A stretch of DNA of 64,000 nt from the NCBI GenBank assembly GCA_027493675.1, contig JAOSKI010000001.1, positions 541,103-605,102 on the forward strand, in the 5' to 3' direction. Every line of letters begins with the position of its first letter. Positions within the stretch are counted from its first letter, which is position 1. A program made the position numbers and the translations under genes. The notes under the pieces are model-generated. The model was not told where the DNA came from. It saw only the letters and a program-made list of their open reading frames with translations, and ran no database searches. Source of the DNA: Microthrixaceae bacterium. GTDB lineage: Bacteria > Actinomycetota > Acidimicrobiia > Acidimicrobiales > Microtrichaceae. Positions 1-9,073 of the stretch are shown here, one piece after another.

Positions 1-519
1 AAGCGCACCTGTCACATCACGGTGATCGTCAGCCGATACACGCCCGAGGAGATGGACGAGCGTCGCGCGTGACGAGCGGCGTGGCCGCACGACCACCGAT
101 GCTCGTGCAGAACGTGCACGCCGTGTGGCCCGTAGCCGTGCCGCCGAGGCGTCTGCGAGTCGGCAACGGACGACGATAGGCCGCCGTGGGGCAGGGGCCC
201 CACGTTGGGAGGAGGCGGGCGTGGTCGAAGACCCGGGTGCCCGCGGGACGACGATAGGGCGTGGGGCAGGGGCCCCACGTTGCGGGAGGGGGCGTGGTCG
301 AGACCGGTGCCCGCCGGGACGATGAGCGGCGGTCGAGCTGGGGGGGGGGGGGGGGGGGGGGGGGTCTGCGGAGGAGGCCGTAGTCGACGAGGCGTCTGCC
401 GAGTCGGCAACGGACGACGATACGGCCGCCGTGGGCAGGGGCCCCACGTTGCGGAGGAGGCGGGCGTGGTCGAAGACCCGGGTGCCCGCCGGGAAGACAA
501 CACAGAGGAGACGAGCTGA
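1..519 (+). CDS. rplV: 50S ribosomal protein L22, C-terminal part with acidic repeat tail
   Basis: The window opens inside L22: the first 24 codons read [17 protein letters not shown], the conserved end of the L22 fold that lines the peptide exit tunnel. A stop appears at 70-72, but a different frame continues without a break in coding character through a basic stretch and then an acidic stretch ([14 protein letters not shown], later [17 protein letters not shown]). That frame ends in TGA at 517-519, overlapping the rpsC start ATG at 519, exactly the coupling seen elsewhere in this operon. I therefore read 73-519 as a long C-terminal extension whose frame has been broken by indels. Actinobacterial L22 proteins often carry such tails. 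L22 identity is firm; the extension is inference. The 5' part of the gene lies outside the window. Confidence 0.7.
145..493 (+). repeat. Degenerate repeats with a 25-G run
   Basis: A unit of roughly 75-100 bp occurs about three times (about 147-243, 244-320 and 387-493). Each copy contains GCAGGGGCCCCACGTTG and a segment encoding VVEDPGA in one frame. The two outer copies also share GAGTCGGCAACGGACGACGA. Between copies two and three lies an uninterrupted run of 25 G (340-364). The units are in the presumed L22 tail; their small length differences are what break its frame. Confidence 0.75.
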
Positions 520-1441
520 TGGGCCAGAAGGTCAACCCCTACGGCTTCCGGCTCGGTGTCACCACTGATTGGAAGTCACGCTGGTTCGCAGACCGCGAGG
601 AGTACGTCGACTACCTCGTCGAGGACTGGCGGCTTCGCGACTACCTGATGAACAAGCTGCAGAACGCAGCGATCAGTCGCATCGAGGTGGAACGCACGCG
701 TGACCGCCTTCGCATCGACGTGCACACGGCGCGTCCCGGCATCGTGATCGGTCGCCGTGGTGCTCAGGCCGACGAGCTTCGCTCGGACCTCACCAAGATG
801 ACCGGCAACCCGAAGGTCCAGCTCAACATCCAGGAGATCAAGCAGCCCGAGCTCGACGCGGCGCTGATCGCCCAGGGCGTTGCGGATCAGCTCGCCAACC
901 GGATCGCGTTCCGGCGTGCCATGAAGCGTGCGGTGCAGAACGCGCAGAAGGCGGGGGCCGAGGGGATCAGGGTGCAGTGCTCCGGTCGCCTGGGCGGGGC
1001 CGAGATGAGCCGCAGCGAGTGGTATCGCGAGGGCCGTGTGCCGTTGCACACTCTGCGGGCCGACATCGACTACGGCTTCCGTGGGAGGCCCGCACGACCG
1101 CCGGGCGCATCGGCGTGAAGGTGTGGATCTACAAGGGCGACATCCTTCCCTACAAGGCCCTCAACGAGGACAAGATCGCCAAGGAAGCCGCCATGGCGGT
1201 GGGTGAGAGCGCCGGGGCTACCGAGCGTCCCAAGGTGGTCCTCGACCCGTCGGGCCCCGGCCACCGCTGGTGAGGGCGCGCCGGCTGCGACCACGACATC
1301 CGAGGGCGAAGAGGAGATCAAGCCACTCGTGGGCGAGGCGGATCCCGAGTTCGAGCGCCTTCTGGCCGAGGAGGAGGCGATCGAGGCATCCACCAAGGAG
1401 CACCACGAGACCCCCATTTCCGACCGGGAGATGCCGACTGA
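519..1441 (+). CDS. rpsC: 30S ribosomal protein S3
   Basis: S3 forms part of the mRNA entry channel of the small subunit. The start [13 protein letters not shown] is the classic S3 N-terminus, the KH-domain segment GIVIGRRGA follows, and the C-terminal domain [13 protein letters not shown] is present. The ATG overlaps the preceding stop (TGATG). Beyond the core is an acidic tail ([20 protein letters not shown]) of about 80 residues, making the protein roughly 305 residues against the usual 210-280. The stop TGA at 1439-1441 overlaps the rplP ATG. The frame changes near 1092, 1260 and 1415, all probable sequence errors. Part of the S10/spc-type operon with overlapping genes on both sides. Confidence 0.93.
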
Positions 1442-1856
1442 TGTTGATGCCGAAGAAGGTCAAGCACCGCAAGCACCACCGGGGTCGCACCAAGGGCAAT
1501 GCCAAGGGCGGTACCACGGTCACCCAGGGCGAGTACGGGATCATGGCCCTCGAGCCTGGGTGGATCACCGCCCGTCAGATCGAGGCTGCACGTATCGCCA
1601 TGACCCGTCACATCAAGCGTGGCGGCAAGGTGTGGATCAACGTGTTCCCGACAAGCCGGTCACCCAGAAGCCCGCCGAGACCCGCATGGGATCGGGCAAG
1701 GGCAACCCGGAGCGTTGGGTGGCGGTCGTGCGGCCGGGCCGGGTGCTCTTCGAGCTCTCCTACCCCGACGACGGCGTGGCACGCGCGGCACTCGACCGCG
1801 CGATCCAGAAGCTACCCATCAAGGCGAAGATCATCGACCGTGAGGAGGGCTTCTGA
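1441..1856 (+). CDS. rplP: 50S ribosomal protein L16
   Basis: L16 sits near the A site of the large subunit. The product begins [16 protein letters not shown] and contains [21 protein letters not shown] core sequence and [17 protein letters not shown], all hallmark L16 segments. Length of about 138 residues is normal. The start ATG overlaps the rpsC stop, and the stop TGA (1854-1856) overlaps the rpmC ATG. One base appears to be missing near 1650 in a run of C (VWINVFP, then [14 protein letters not shown] in another frame). Confidence 0.93.
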
Positions 1857-2078
1857 TGGCACGTGCGATCCTCACCGAGATGGGTCTCGAGGAGCTCGTG
1901 ACCCGCCCTGGCCGAGGAGAAGGAGCGTCTGTTCAAGCTCCGCTTCCAGATGGCCACGGGCCAGCTGGAGAACTCCGCCGCGATCCGCAACGCCAAGAAG
2001 GACATTGCCCGGCTCATGACCGAGTTGCGGGCACGAGAGATCGTCGCTGCGGAAGCGGCGGCCGGAGGTGCGTCATGA
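1856..2078 (+). CDS. rpmC: 50S ribosomal protein L29
   Basis: L29 is a small helical protein at the exit of the peptide tunnel. The reading [15 protein letters not shown], then [19 protein letters not shown] and [19 protein letters not shown], matches the two-helix L29 family and its usual 65-75 residue length. The frame must shift near 1905 (extra C in the CGCCCTGG region); uncorrected, the frame runs on into rpsQ and rplN and falsely looks like a fusion. The stop at 2076-2078 overlaps the rpsQ ATG at 2075. Confidence 0.88.
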
Positions 2079-2360
2079 CGGAGTCGGCCGGCGGTGCCGC
2101 GAAGCCCGAGCGCAATGCCCGCAAGGTGCGTGAGGGCCTGGTGACCTCGAACTCGATGGACCGCACCGCCGTGGTCACCGTGACCGAGCGCAAGCGGCAC
2201 CCCGGGCACAACAAGACCATGCGCCGTGACAAGAACCTCTACGTCCACGACGCGGACAACGACTTGAACGTCGGCGACCGCGGTGCGTGTGATGGAGACC
2301 CGCCCCCTGTCCAAGACCAAGCGCTGGCGCGTGGTCGAGGTCCTGGAGCGTGCTCGATGA
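2075..2360 (+). CDS. rpsQ: 30S ribosomal protein S17
   Basis: S17 is an OB-fold protein binding 16S rRNA. The product has an N-terminal extension ([13 protein letters not shown]) followed by the S17 core [20 protein letters not shown] and [18 protein letters not shown]. After an extra G near 2282, the family ending [18 protein letters not shown] follows. About 94 residues, normal. The stop TGA (2358-2360) overlaps the rplN ATG at 2357. Confidence 0.9.
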
Positions 2361-2725
2361 TCCAACAGGAGACCCGGCTACGGGTTGCAGACAACTCGGG
2401 CGCCCGCGAGGTGCTCGTGATCAAGGTGCTCGGTGGCTCCCGCCGCCGGTACGCGGCCATCGGCGATGTGGTGGTGGCGACCGTGAAGGACGCCATCCCC
2501 GGTGGTGGTGTGAAGAAGGGCGAAGTCGTGAAGTGCGTCGTGGTGCGCACCCGCAAGGAGAAGCGCCGCGCGGACGGCAGCTACATCCGCTTCGACGAGA
2601 ACGCAGCAGTGCTGATCAACGACCAGCGTCAACCGCGTGGCACCCGCATCTTCGGTCCGGTGGGCCGTGAGCTGCGAGACGCGAAGTTCATGCGGATCGT
2701 GTCGCTCGCCCCGGAGGTCATCTGA
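2357..2725 (+). CDS. rplN: 50S ribosomal protein L14
   Basis: Intact 122-residue L14, the standard length. It starts [18 protein letters not shown] and contains [20 protein letters not shown] and [10 protein letters not shown] segments typical of L14, which contacts 16S rRNA in the intersubunit bridge B8. The start overlaps the rpsQ stop and the stop TGA (2723-2725) overlaps the rplX start, so translation is likely coupled through the operon. Confidence 0.96.
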   Translation: MIQQETRLRVADNSGAREVLVIKVLGGSRRRYAAIGDVVVATVKDAIPGGGVKKGEVVKCVVVRTRKEKRRADGSYIRFDENAAVLINDQRQPRGTRIFGPVGRELRDAKFMRIVSLAPEVI

Positions 2726-3027
2726 TGAGGATTCGCAAGGGAGACAAGGTCATAGTCCTCAAGGGCAAGGACCGTGGCAAGACCGGTGAGGTGATCACTG
2801 CCATGCCGGCACGCAACAAGGTGATCGTCGACGGCGTGAACGTGGCCAAGCGTCACCAGAAGCCGACCCGTTCGATGCAGCAGGGCGGCATCATCGACAA
2901 GGCGATGCCGATCGATGCTTCGAACGTGGCGCTCGTGGAGGACGGCCGACCGACGCGGACCCGTGTGCAGGTCGCATCCGACGGCACCAAGACGCGTGTC
3001 TCGAAGCGCAGCGGAGGTGAACTGTGA
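2725..3027 (+). CDS. rplX: 50S ribosomal protein L24
   Basis: Intact 100-residue L24, an assembly-initiator protein of the large subunit. The KOW motif is visible at the N-terminus ([20 protein letters not shown]), followed by [14 protein letters not shown] and [15 protein letters not shown] at 2725 overlaps the rplN stop; its own stop overlaps the GTG start of rplE. Confidence 0.96.
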   Translation: MRIRKGDKVIVLKGKDRGKTGEVITAMPARNKVIVDGVNVAKRHQKPTRSMQQGGIIDKAMPIDASNVALVEDGRPTRTRVQVASDGTKTRVSKRSGGEL

Positions 3028-3584
3028 CCACATCGATCACACCGCGACTCAAGGAGCGCTACGTCAACGAGGTCCGCAGCCAACTGCGTGACCAGCTCGG
3101 CTGCAACATCATGGAGGTGCTGCGGCTCGAGAAGATCGTGGTGAACGTGGGCGCCGGCGCCGCGGTGGACAACAAGGGCCTGATCGAGAAGATCGTGGCC
3201 GACATGACCGCCATCTGCGGCCAGAAGCCCGTGGTGACGCGGGCCAAGAAGTCGATCGCAGGGTTCAAGCTCCGCGAGGGCAACCCGATCGGGGTCAAGG
3301 TGACGCTCCGCTCGGCGCAGATGTGGGAGTTCTTCGATCGCCTGGTCACCCTCGCGATCCCCCGAATACGCGACTTCCGCGGTCTCAGCCCCAAGTCCTT
3401 CGACGGCCGGGGCAACTACACCTTCGGGGTGACCGAGCAGCTCATCTTCCCCGAGATCGACTACGACAAGATCGACGCAACACGTGGAATGGACATCACG
3501 ATCGTGACCACCGCCCGTACAGACGCCGAGGGCCGGGCACTGCTCGACGCCTTCGGCTTCCCGTTCCGACGCGAGGGAGTCTGA
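3024..3584 (+). CDS. rplE: 50S ribosomal protein L5
   Basis: Intact 186-residue L5, which binds 5S rRNA in the central protuberance. Characteristic segments are [50 protein letters not shown] and the ending [22 protein letters not shown]. The GTG start at 3024 overlaps the TGA of rplX, which fixes the start choice. Confidence 0.96.
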   Translation: MTTSITPRLKERYVNEVRSQLRDQLGCNIMEVLRLEKIVVNVGAGAAVDNKGLIEKIVADMTAICGQKPVVTRAKKSIAGFKLREGNPIGVKVTLRSAQMWEFFDRLVTLAIPRIRDFRGLSPKSFDGRGNYTFGVTEQLIFPEIDYDKIDATRGMDITIVTTARTDAEGRALLDAFGFPFRREGV

Positions 3585-3585
3585 G

Positions 3586-3771
3586 ATGGCAAAGCAGGGA
3601 CTCAAGAACAAGCAGCAACGCACGCCGAAGTTCAAGGTGCGGGGCTACACCCGTTGCCGCCGATGTGGTCGACCGCGTTCGGTGTACCGCCGGTTCGGGC
3701 TGTGCCGGGTGTGCCTGCGCGAGCTGGCACACGCCGGTGAGATCCCCGGTGTGACCAAGGCGAGCTGGTGA
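3586..3771 (+). CDS. rpsZ: 30S ribosomal protein S14, zinc-binding type
   Basis: Intact 61-residue S14 of the short, zinc-binding class. Cys24-x2-Cys27 and Cys40-x2-Cys43 form the zinc ribbon ([20 protein letters not shown]). The zinc-independent paralogue is longer and lacks these cysteines. In actinobacteria the zinc form is usually the housekeeping copy in this operon and may be swapped under zinc starvation; no second copy lies in this window. It begins two bases after the rplE stop. Confidence 0.96.
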   Translation: MAKQGLKNKQQRTPKFKVRGYTRCRRCGRPRSVYRRFGLCRVCLRELAHAGEIPGVTKASW

Positions 3772-3784
3772 GGGAGGTCCAGAC

Positions 3785-4189
3785 ATGTCGATGACAGATC
3801 CAATTGCAGACATGCTCACCCGCATCCGCAACGCGAACACCGCGATGCACGACGAGGTGCGCATGCCGTCGTCGAAGCAGAAGGTTGCTCTGGCGGAGGT
3901 GCTCAAGGCCGAGGGTTACATCGTGGACTTCCAGGTCGCGGATGATCCTTCGTCGCCGGGGAAGCTGCTCAGCATCGACCTCAAGTACTCGCCCGACCGG
4001 CGCCGCGTGATCTCCGGGTTGCGTCGTGTCTCCACACCGGGCCTGCGTGTCTACCGCAGGCACCGCGACATCGAGCGTGTGCTCGGTGGCCTCGGTGTGG
4101 CTGTCCTGTCCACCTCCAAGGGGCTCATGTCCGACCGCGAGGCTCGTCGCCGGCGCGTCGGCGGTGAGGTCCTGTGTCACGTCTGGTGA
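3785..4189 (+). CDS. rpsH: 30S ribosomal protein S8
   Basis: Intact 134-residue S8, a primary 16S rRNA binder and in many bacteria the translational repressor of the spc operon. Starts [18 protein letters not shown] and ends [20 protein letters not shown], the standard C-terminus. A purine-rich ribosome-binding site (GGGAGG) lies about 8 bases upstream. This is one of the few genes of the operon with a gap rather than an overlap before it. Confidence 0.96.
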   Translation: MSMTDPIADMLTRIRNANTAMHDEVRMPSSKQKVALAEVLKAEGYIVDFQVADDPSSPGKLLSIDLKYSPDRRRVISGLRRVSTPGLRVYRRHRDIERVLGGLGVAVLSTSKGLMSDREARRRRVGGEVLCHVW

Positions 4190-4199
4190 GTAGGTACTG

Positions 4200-4739
4200 A
4201 TGTCACGAATCGGAAAGGCCCCGATACCCGTACCTGACGGTGTGGACGTGTCCATCGCGGACGGCACCGTCACGGTCAAGGGTCCCAAGGGGGAGCTGTC
4301 CCAGAAGATCCCCGAGCGCATCACGGTGCGCCAGGACGGCGGTGAGCTCCTCGTCGAGCGTGTCAACGACGAGCGCGAGAGCCGATCGCTGCACGGCCTC
4401 ATGCGTTCCCTGGTGTCGAACATGGTCACCGGGGTCACCGAGGGCTATGTGAAGAACCTGGAGATCCAGGGTGTGGGCTACAGGGCCACCCCGAAGGGGC
4501 GACCGGTCCCTCGAGCTCGCACTCGGGTTCTCGCACCCGGTCAACATCGAGGCCCCCGAAGGCATCACCTTCAACGTGCCCGTGCCCACCCAGATCGAGG
4601 TTCACGGCATCGACAAGCAGCTGGTCGGCCAGGTGGCGGCCAACATCCGCCGCTGGCGTCAGCCCGAGCCCTACAAGGGCAAGGGCGTGCGCTACGCGGT
4701 GAGCACGTCCGTCGCAAGGCCGGCAAGGCCGGCAAGTGA
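4200..4739 (+). CDS. rplF: 50S ribosomal protein L6
   Basis: About 179 residues, the usual length for L6, which sits near the GTPase-associated centre. Begins [17 protein letters not shown] with [12 protein letters not shown], then [12 protein letters not shown] core ([12 protein letters not shown]). The frame changes near 4497 to give [19 protein letters not shown] and again near 4705 to end [13 protein letters not shown], the expected L6 tail. Two indels are therefore needed; the product is otherwise canonical. Confidence 0.93.
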   Translation: MSRIGKAPIPVPDGVDVSIADGTVTVKGPKGELSQKIPERITVRQDGGELLVERVNDERESRSLHGLMRSLVSNMVTGVTEGYVKNLEIQGVGYRATPKGRPVPRARTRVLAPGQHRGPRRHHLQRARAHPDRGSRHRQAAGRPGGGQHPPLASARALQGQGRALRGEHVRRKAGKAGK

Positions 4740-4777
4740 GCGCGGCAACCGAGAGCGGCGAGTGTGAGAGGTAGTTG

Positions 4778-5138
4778 ATGAGCGACAAGTCGAAGAAGAA
4801 GCGGGATCTCCGCAAGCGCCGTCACGCCAGGGTCCGGCGAAGCGTCATCGGAACCGCGCAGCGTCCGCGCCTCGCGGTGTTTCGGTCCAACCGCCACATC
4901 GTGGCCCAGGTGATCGACGACGGCGCCGGCGCCACCCTCGCCGCGGCCAGCTCCCATGAGGCCGATCTGCGCGGCGCGGGCTCCGGCTGCGACGCGGCGG
5001 CCAAGGTCGGCGTGTTGGTGGCCGAGCGAGCCCGAAGTGCAGGAATCGAATCCGTCGTGTTCGACCGGGGCGGCAACCGCTACCACGGTCGGGTCGCAGC
5101 TCTCGCTGATGCTGCGCGACGCAGGACTGGAGTTCTGA
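4778..5138 (+). CDS. rplR: 50S ribosomal protein L18
   Basis: L18 binds 5S rRNA with L5. The product starts [20 protein letters not shown] and contains [20 protein letters not shown] and [20 protein letters not shown]. An indel near 5117 separates this from the proper end RDAGLEF; uncorrected, the frame runs straight through rpsE and rpmD and mimics a triple fusion. The ATG at 4778 is preferred over the TTG one codon upstream because it gives the family start. Stop TGA 5136-5138 overlaps the rpsE ATG. Confidence 0.92.
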
Positions 5139-5693
5139 TGGCAATCAATGCGACCGACGACCTGGCCCTTCGTGAGTCACGTGTCATCAACATCAACCGC
5201 GTGGCCAAGGTGGTGAAGGGCGGACGCAGGTTCTCCTTCACCGCGCTGGTGGTGATCGGAGACGGCGCAGGCCGTGTCGGGTTGGGTTACGGCAAGGCCA
5301 AGGAGGTGCCCCTCGCGATCCAGAAGGGCACCGAGGAGGCGAAGCGCAACCTGTTCTCGGTGCCGATGGCAGGAGGCACGATCGTGCATCCCGTCACGGG
5401 TGTCTGTGGTGCGGGGCGTGTCATGTTGAAGCCGGCTGCGCCCGGTACCGGTGTGATCGCAGGCGGTGCCGCCCGTGCGATCCTCGAGGAGGCGGGCATC
5501 GAGGACGTGCTGTGCAAGTCGATGGGCTCGCCCAACTACATCAACGTGGCCAAGGCGACCATCAACGGCCTGCAGCAGCAGCGCCGGCCCGAGGACATCG
5601 CAGCCCTCCGTGGCCTGCCTGCCGATGAGATCGTTCCAGGTGGCCTGCTGCGTGCCTACCGGAGGCCGCCGCCGGTCGGTCGAGGAGGAATGA
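5138..5693 (+). CDS. rpsE: 30S ribosomal protein S5
   Basis: S5 acts in decoding fidelity and mRNA entry. Starts [20 protein letters not shown], then the double-stranded RNA-binding-like region [19 protein letters not shown] and the C-terminal domain [20 protein letters not shown] and [16 protein letters not shown]. About 184 residues. Between about 5660 and 5690 the frame has to shift to reach the stop at 5691-5693, which overlaps the rpmD ATG. Start overlaps the rplR stop. Confidence 0.94.
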
Positions 5694-5875
5694 TGGCGAA
5701 GTTGAGGATCACCCAGACCCGTTCCTCGATAGGTACCAAGCCCAAGCAGCGTGGGACGCTGCGGTCCCTGGGCCTGGGCCGCATCGGCAAATCGCACACG
5801 ATCGAGGACTCCCCCGAGCTGCGGGGACAGATCGCAAAGGTTCCGCACCTGGTCGAAGTTGAAGAGGACGACTGA
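5693..5875 (+). CDS. rpmD: 50S ribosomal protein L30
   Basis: Intact 60-residue L30. [20 protein letters not shown] followed by [20 protein letters not shown] is diagnostic for the family. Both ends overlap neighbours by TGATG (rpsE before, rplO after). Confidence 0.95.
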   Translation: MAKLRITQTRSSIGTKPKQRGTLRSLGLGRIGKSHTIEDSPELRGQIAKVPHLVEVEEDD

Positions 5876-6360
5876 TGAAGATCCATGACCTGAAGCCGGC
5901 CGAAGGGTCGCGTAGGCGTTCCAAGCGAGTGGGCCGTGGTATCGCAGGCAAGGGTGGCAAGACCGCCGGCCGCGGCACCAAGGGCCAACGCGCACGAGGG
6001 ACCGTCCCTGTCGGATTCGAGGGAGGCCAGCTGCCGCTGGCGATCCGCGCACCCAAGCTGCGGGGTTTCAACAACCCGTTCCGCGTCGAGTACCAGGCGA
6101 TCAACCTGGACACGATCGAGGAGTCGGGGCTCACAGAGGTGACTCCCGAGACGTTGCTCGCGAAGGGCCTCGTCGGCAAGGGCTCGCTGGTGAAGGTGCT
6201 CAGGCGCGGGTCGCTCACCCGTGCTGTCACGGTCAAGGTGCATGCGTGCTCGCGTACCGCAGAGGCGGCGATCACGGATGCGGGTGGTACCTTCGAGGCA
6301 CTGCCGCTGCCCTTCTCGGTGCGCCCCGCGTTCTCCGGAAGCGCTCACACCAACCGCTGA
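5875..6360 (+). CDS. rplO: 50S ribosomal protein L15
   Basis: Intact 161-residue L15, a late-assembly protein. Begins [20 protein letters not shown] with the glycine- and arginine-rich GRGIAGKGGKTAGRGTKGQ and GFEGGQLPLAIRAPKLRGF. The start overlaps the rpmD stop. A 62-base gap separates it from secY, the normal gene order in bacteria. Confidence 0.96.
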   Translation: MKIHDLKPAEGSRRRSKRVGRGIAGKGGKTAGRGTKGQRARGTVPVGFEGGQLPLAIRAPKLRGFNNPFRVEYQAINLDTIEESGLTEVTPETLLAKGLVGKGSLVKVLRRGSLTRAVTVKVHACSRTAEAAITDAGGTFEALPLPFSVRPAFSGSAHTNR

Positions 6361-6422
6361 CAACCCCGGGGGATCAGCGGTCCACATCGCCGAAAGCACC
6401 CACGCCCTAGGAGCCACCACCA

Positions 6423-7744
6423 GTGTCCCGTATCGGCAACATCATCAAAGTGCCCGATCTTCGCAACAAGGTGCTGTTCACCCTGGCGATGCTGGTCCTC
6501 TACCGGTTCGGGTCGTTCCTGCCGGTCCCGGGCGTCGACCAGAACGCGGTGAGGGCCATCGAGGACCAGGCCCGCGAAGGGGGTGTGCTCGCCTACCTGC
6601 AGTTGTTCTCGGGCCGGGCGCTGACGCAGTTCAGCCTGTTCGCGCTGGGCATCATGCCCTACATCACGGCTTCGATCATCATGCAGATCCTGCAGGTCGT
6701 CATTCCGAAGCTCCAGGAGTGGCAGCAGCAGGGCGCGGTTGGCCAGCGCAAGATCACCCAGTGGACCCGCTACGTCACGATCGGGATCTCGGTGTTGCAG
6801 GCGACCGGGTTCACCTTCCTGTTCGCGAACGGCGGTGGTGGGCTCACGGGCGGGTCCAACATCAACCTCGTGTCGGTGTGGAGCCCGATGCGGGTGATGC
6901 TCATCGTGGTCTCGCTCACAGCCGGCTCCGCTCTGCTCATGTGGATGGGCGAGTTGATCACCAACCGCGGCGTGGGCAACGGCATGTCGCTGATCATCTT
7001 TGCGTCGGTCGTCTCGGGTATGCCCGCGGCCTTCTCGGCCATCTACGGCTCCGAGAACGGAACCGTCAAGCTCGTGATGTTCATCGCCATGTTCGTGGCC
7101 ATGATCGGCTTCATCGTGTTCGTGGAGCAGGGGCAGCGGCGGATCCCGGTCCAGTTCGCCAAGCGTGTGGTCGGTCGCAAGCAGTACGCCGGTCAGTCCA
7201 CCTACATACCCTAAAGGTCAACCAGGCCGGTGTGATCCCGATCATCTTCGCGAGCGCCGTGCTGAACCTGCCGGTGCTGATCTCCCAGATCCTGCCTTCG
7301 GACGGTTGGGGAGCCAGCGTCTCGAAGTGGATCAACGACAACCTCGTCAACACGATCAATCCGATCTACCTCACCCTCCTCGGCGTGCTGATCGTGGGCT
7401 TCGCCTACTTCTATACGGCGATCTCCTTCGACCCGGTGCAACAGGCCGACAACCTGCGCAAGCAGGGTGGGTTCATCCCCGGGATCCGACCGGGGCCGCA
7501 GACCGAGACGTACCTGACCAAGGTGCTGAACCGCATCACCCTCCCCGGAGCGTTGTTCATCGCGATGCTCGCGGTCGTGCCGACCGTGCTTGTCTCCGCG
7601 CTGGTTGGTGGCAGCTCCAACGCTGCGTTCGCCTTCGGAGGCACCTCACTGCTGATAGCGGTGGGCGTCGCTCTCGAGACCATGAAGCAGGTGGACAGCC
7701 AGCTCATGATGCGCAACTACGAAGGCTTCCTGTCCACCAAGTGA
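6423..7744 (+). CDS. secY: Protein translocase subunit SecY
   Basis: SecY is the channel of the Sec protein-export machinery in the cytoplasmic membrane. About 440 residues, the normal size, with ten hydrophobic segments expected; visible ones include VLFTLAMLVLYRFGSFLPVPG and FALGIMPYITASIIMQIL. Family signatures GMSLIIFASVVSGMP and GFIPGIRPGPQTETYL are present, and it ends SQLMMRNYEGFL. The GTG start at 6423 gives MSRIGNIIKVPDLRNK. One base is missing near 7211 (YIP, then LKVNQAGVIPIIFASA in the next frame). Confidence 0.95.
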
Positions 7745-7810
7745 GATGTGCGCAACGGCAGGGTTGAACAAGGGTCCCGTATCGACGGCGTACCCGGAGG
7801 GGGGAACCAC

Positions 7811-8474
7811 ATGGCTGAGCACGCCGATCGACCGATCCGCTTGATCGTGTTCGGACGCCAGGGCGCCGGCAAGGGCACCCAGGCGGTGCGCCTTGCCGAG
7901 CGATTCGGGATACCGCACGTCTCCACCGGTGACATGCTGCGCGAGTCGGTGAGGGAGGGCACCGCGTTCGGTCTCAGGGCCAAGGAGTACATGGACGCAG
8001 GCCGGCTGTTGCCCGATGACGTGATGCTCGGAATCGTCTCTGAGCGCCTCGAGCGTCCTGATGCCGAGGGAGGTTGGCTGCTCGACGGCTTCCCCGCACG
8101 GCCGGGCAGGCCGAGGACCTCCAGGGTCTCGCGCCCGACGAGGGGATCAGCCTGGCTATCAACTTGGATGTGCCTGAGGATGTCGTGGTGGAGCGGATCT
8201 CCTCGCGCCGGGTGTGCGAGGAGTGCGGGACGATCTACGCGATCGGGGATCCCTCGGCGGACCTCTGGTCGTTGCGAACGGTGTGGTGGCAACGTCAGCC
8301 AGCGTGACGACGACACCGAATCGGCCGTGAGGGCCCGGCTAGCCACCCACACCGAGCAGACGGCACCGCTGCTCGAGTGGTTCGAGTCCCAGGGCCTGTT
8401 GGTGACCGTCGACGGCACCGGTGGGCCCGACGAGGTGGCCGACCGCGGGCGATGCGGTGGACGCGCGGCTGTGA
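7811..8474 (+). CDS. adk: Adenylate kinase, zinc-LID type
   Basis: Interconverts ATP + AMP and 2 ADP. The P-loop is GRQGAGKGTQA, the AMP-binding region HVSTGDMLRESV follows, and DGFPRTAGQAEDL is readable after a frame change near 8096. The LID domain carries CEECG and, after another shift near 8270, CERCGG: four cysteines predicting a structural zinc as in Gram-positive adenylate kinases. A third shift near 8450 gives the end DAVDARL. About 220 residues. It follows secY, as usual, but no map (methionine aminopeptidase) gene lies between it and infA. Confidence 0.93.
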
Positions 8475-8493
8475 GCAAGCAGCCCGGCCGCCT

Positions 8494-8522
8494 TTGCTCG
8501 GATCAGTTCAAGGCTCTAATGT
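8494..8522 (+). promoter_or_regulatory. Possible sigma70 promoter for infA-rpmJ-rpsM
   Basis: TTGCTC (8494-8499) and TAATGT (8517-8522) are separated by 17 bases in the adk-infA gap, the most AT-rich spot nearby. This fits the TTGnnn and TAnnnT pattern of actinobacterial housekeeping promoters. It would start an alpha-operon transcript. Predicted by eye only. Confidence 0.4.
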
Positions 8523-8600
8523 AGTTCGTCGGCCGCAGAGCCCCTGTGGTTTCGCGTCGATCCGCCTCAAGCCCCCCGGGGCCCGACAGGAGGAAGAGTT

Positions 8601-8824
8601 CTGCCCAAACCCAAAGAAGACGCCATCGTTCTCGAGGGAACGGTCACCGAATCGCTGCCGAACGCCATGTTCCGGGTTGAACTGGAGAACGGACACGAGG
8701 TGTTGGCGCACATCTCCGGAAAGATGCGGATGCACTACATCCGGATCCTCCCGGTGACAAGGTGCAGGTGGAACTCACTCCCTACGACCTCTCCAGGGGT
8801 CGCATCACATACCGCTACAAGTGA
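8601..8824 (+). CDS. infA: Translation initiation factor IF-1, apparent CTG start
   Basis: IF-1 blocks the ribosomal A site during initiation. The OB-fold sequence is clear: [38 protein letters not shown], then after an indel near 8752 [20 protein letters not shown]. The family start PKPKEDA is preceded by CTG at 8601, which lies 7 bases after a perfect AGGAGG (8588-8593). No ATG, GTG or TTG is suitably placed, so either a CTG start or a sequence error at this codon. About 74 residues, normal. Confidence 0.9.
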
Positions 8825-8893
8825 TCCAAGGGATCGCACATCGATGATCCCCCCGGGATCCAAACCGCCACTACTGAACAGGCTGCCCACGCC

Positions 8894-9007
8894 ATGAAGG
8901 TCCGACCCAGCGTCAAGAAGATCTGTGAGAACTGCAAGGTCATCCGCCGTGATAGGCGTGTGATGGTCATCTGTGACAACCCGCGCCACAAGCAGCGCCA
9001 GGGCTGA
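8894..9007 (+). CDS. rpmJ: 50S ribosomal protein L36, zinc type
   Basis: Intact 37-residue L36: [20 protein letters not shown] and then [13 protein letters not shown]. Cys11, Cys14, Cys27 and His32 form the zinc site of the C+ form. Position between infA and rpsM is the conserved bacterial order. Confidence 0.95.
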   Translation: MKVRPSVKKICENCKVIRRDRRVMVICDNPRHKQRQG

Positions 9008-9073
9008 CACGGTGCGTAGCACATCCATCACGGGAACCCCGGTTCGGCAAGGCAGGGAAGGTACACAACACTG

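Noticed and set aside
1856..2725. Apparent fusion of L29, S17 and L14 in one open frame
   Set aside because: Each protein has its own start and TGATG stop/start overlap; the long frame results from two indels (near 1905 and 2282).
4775..5875. Apparent L18-S5-L30 fusion protein
   Set aside because: The proper L18 end (RDAGLEF, stop 5138) and S5 end (stop 5693) are present in the neighbouring frame; the fusion needs only two indels.
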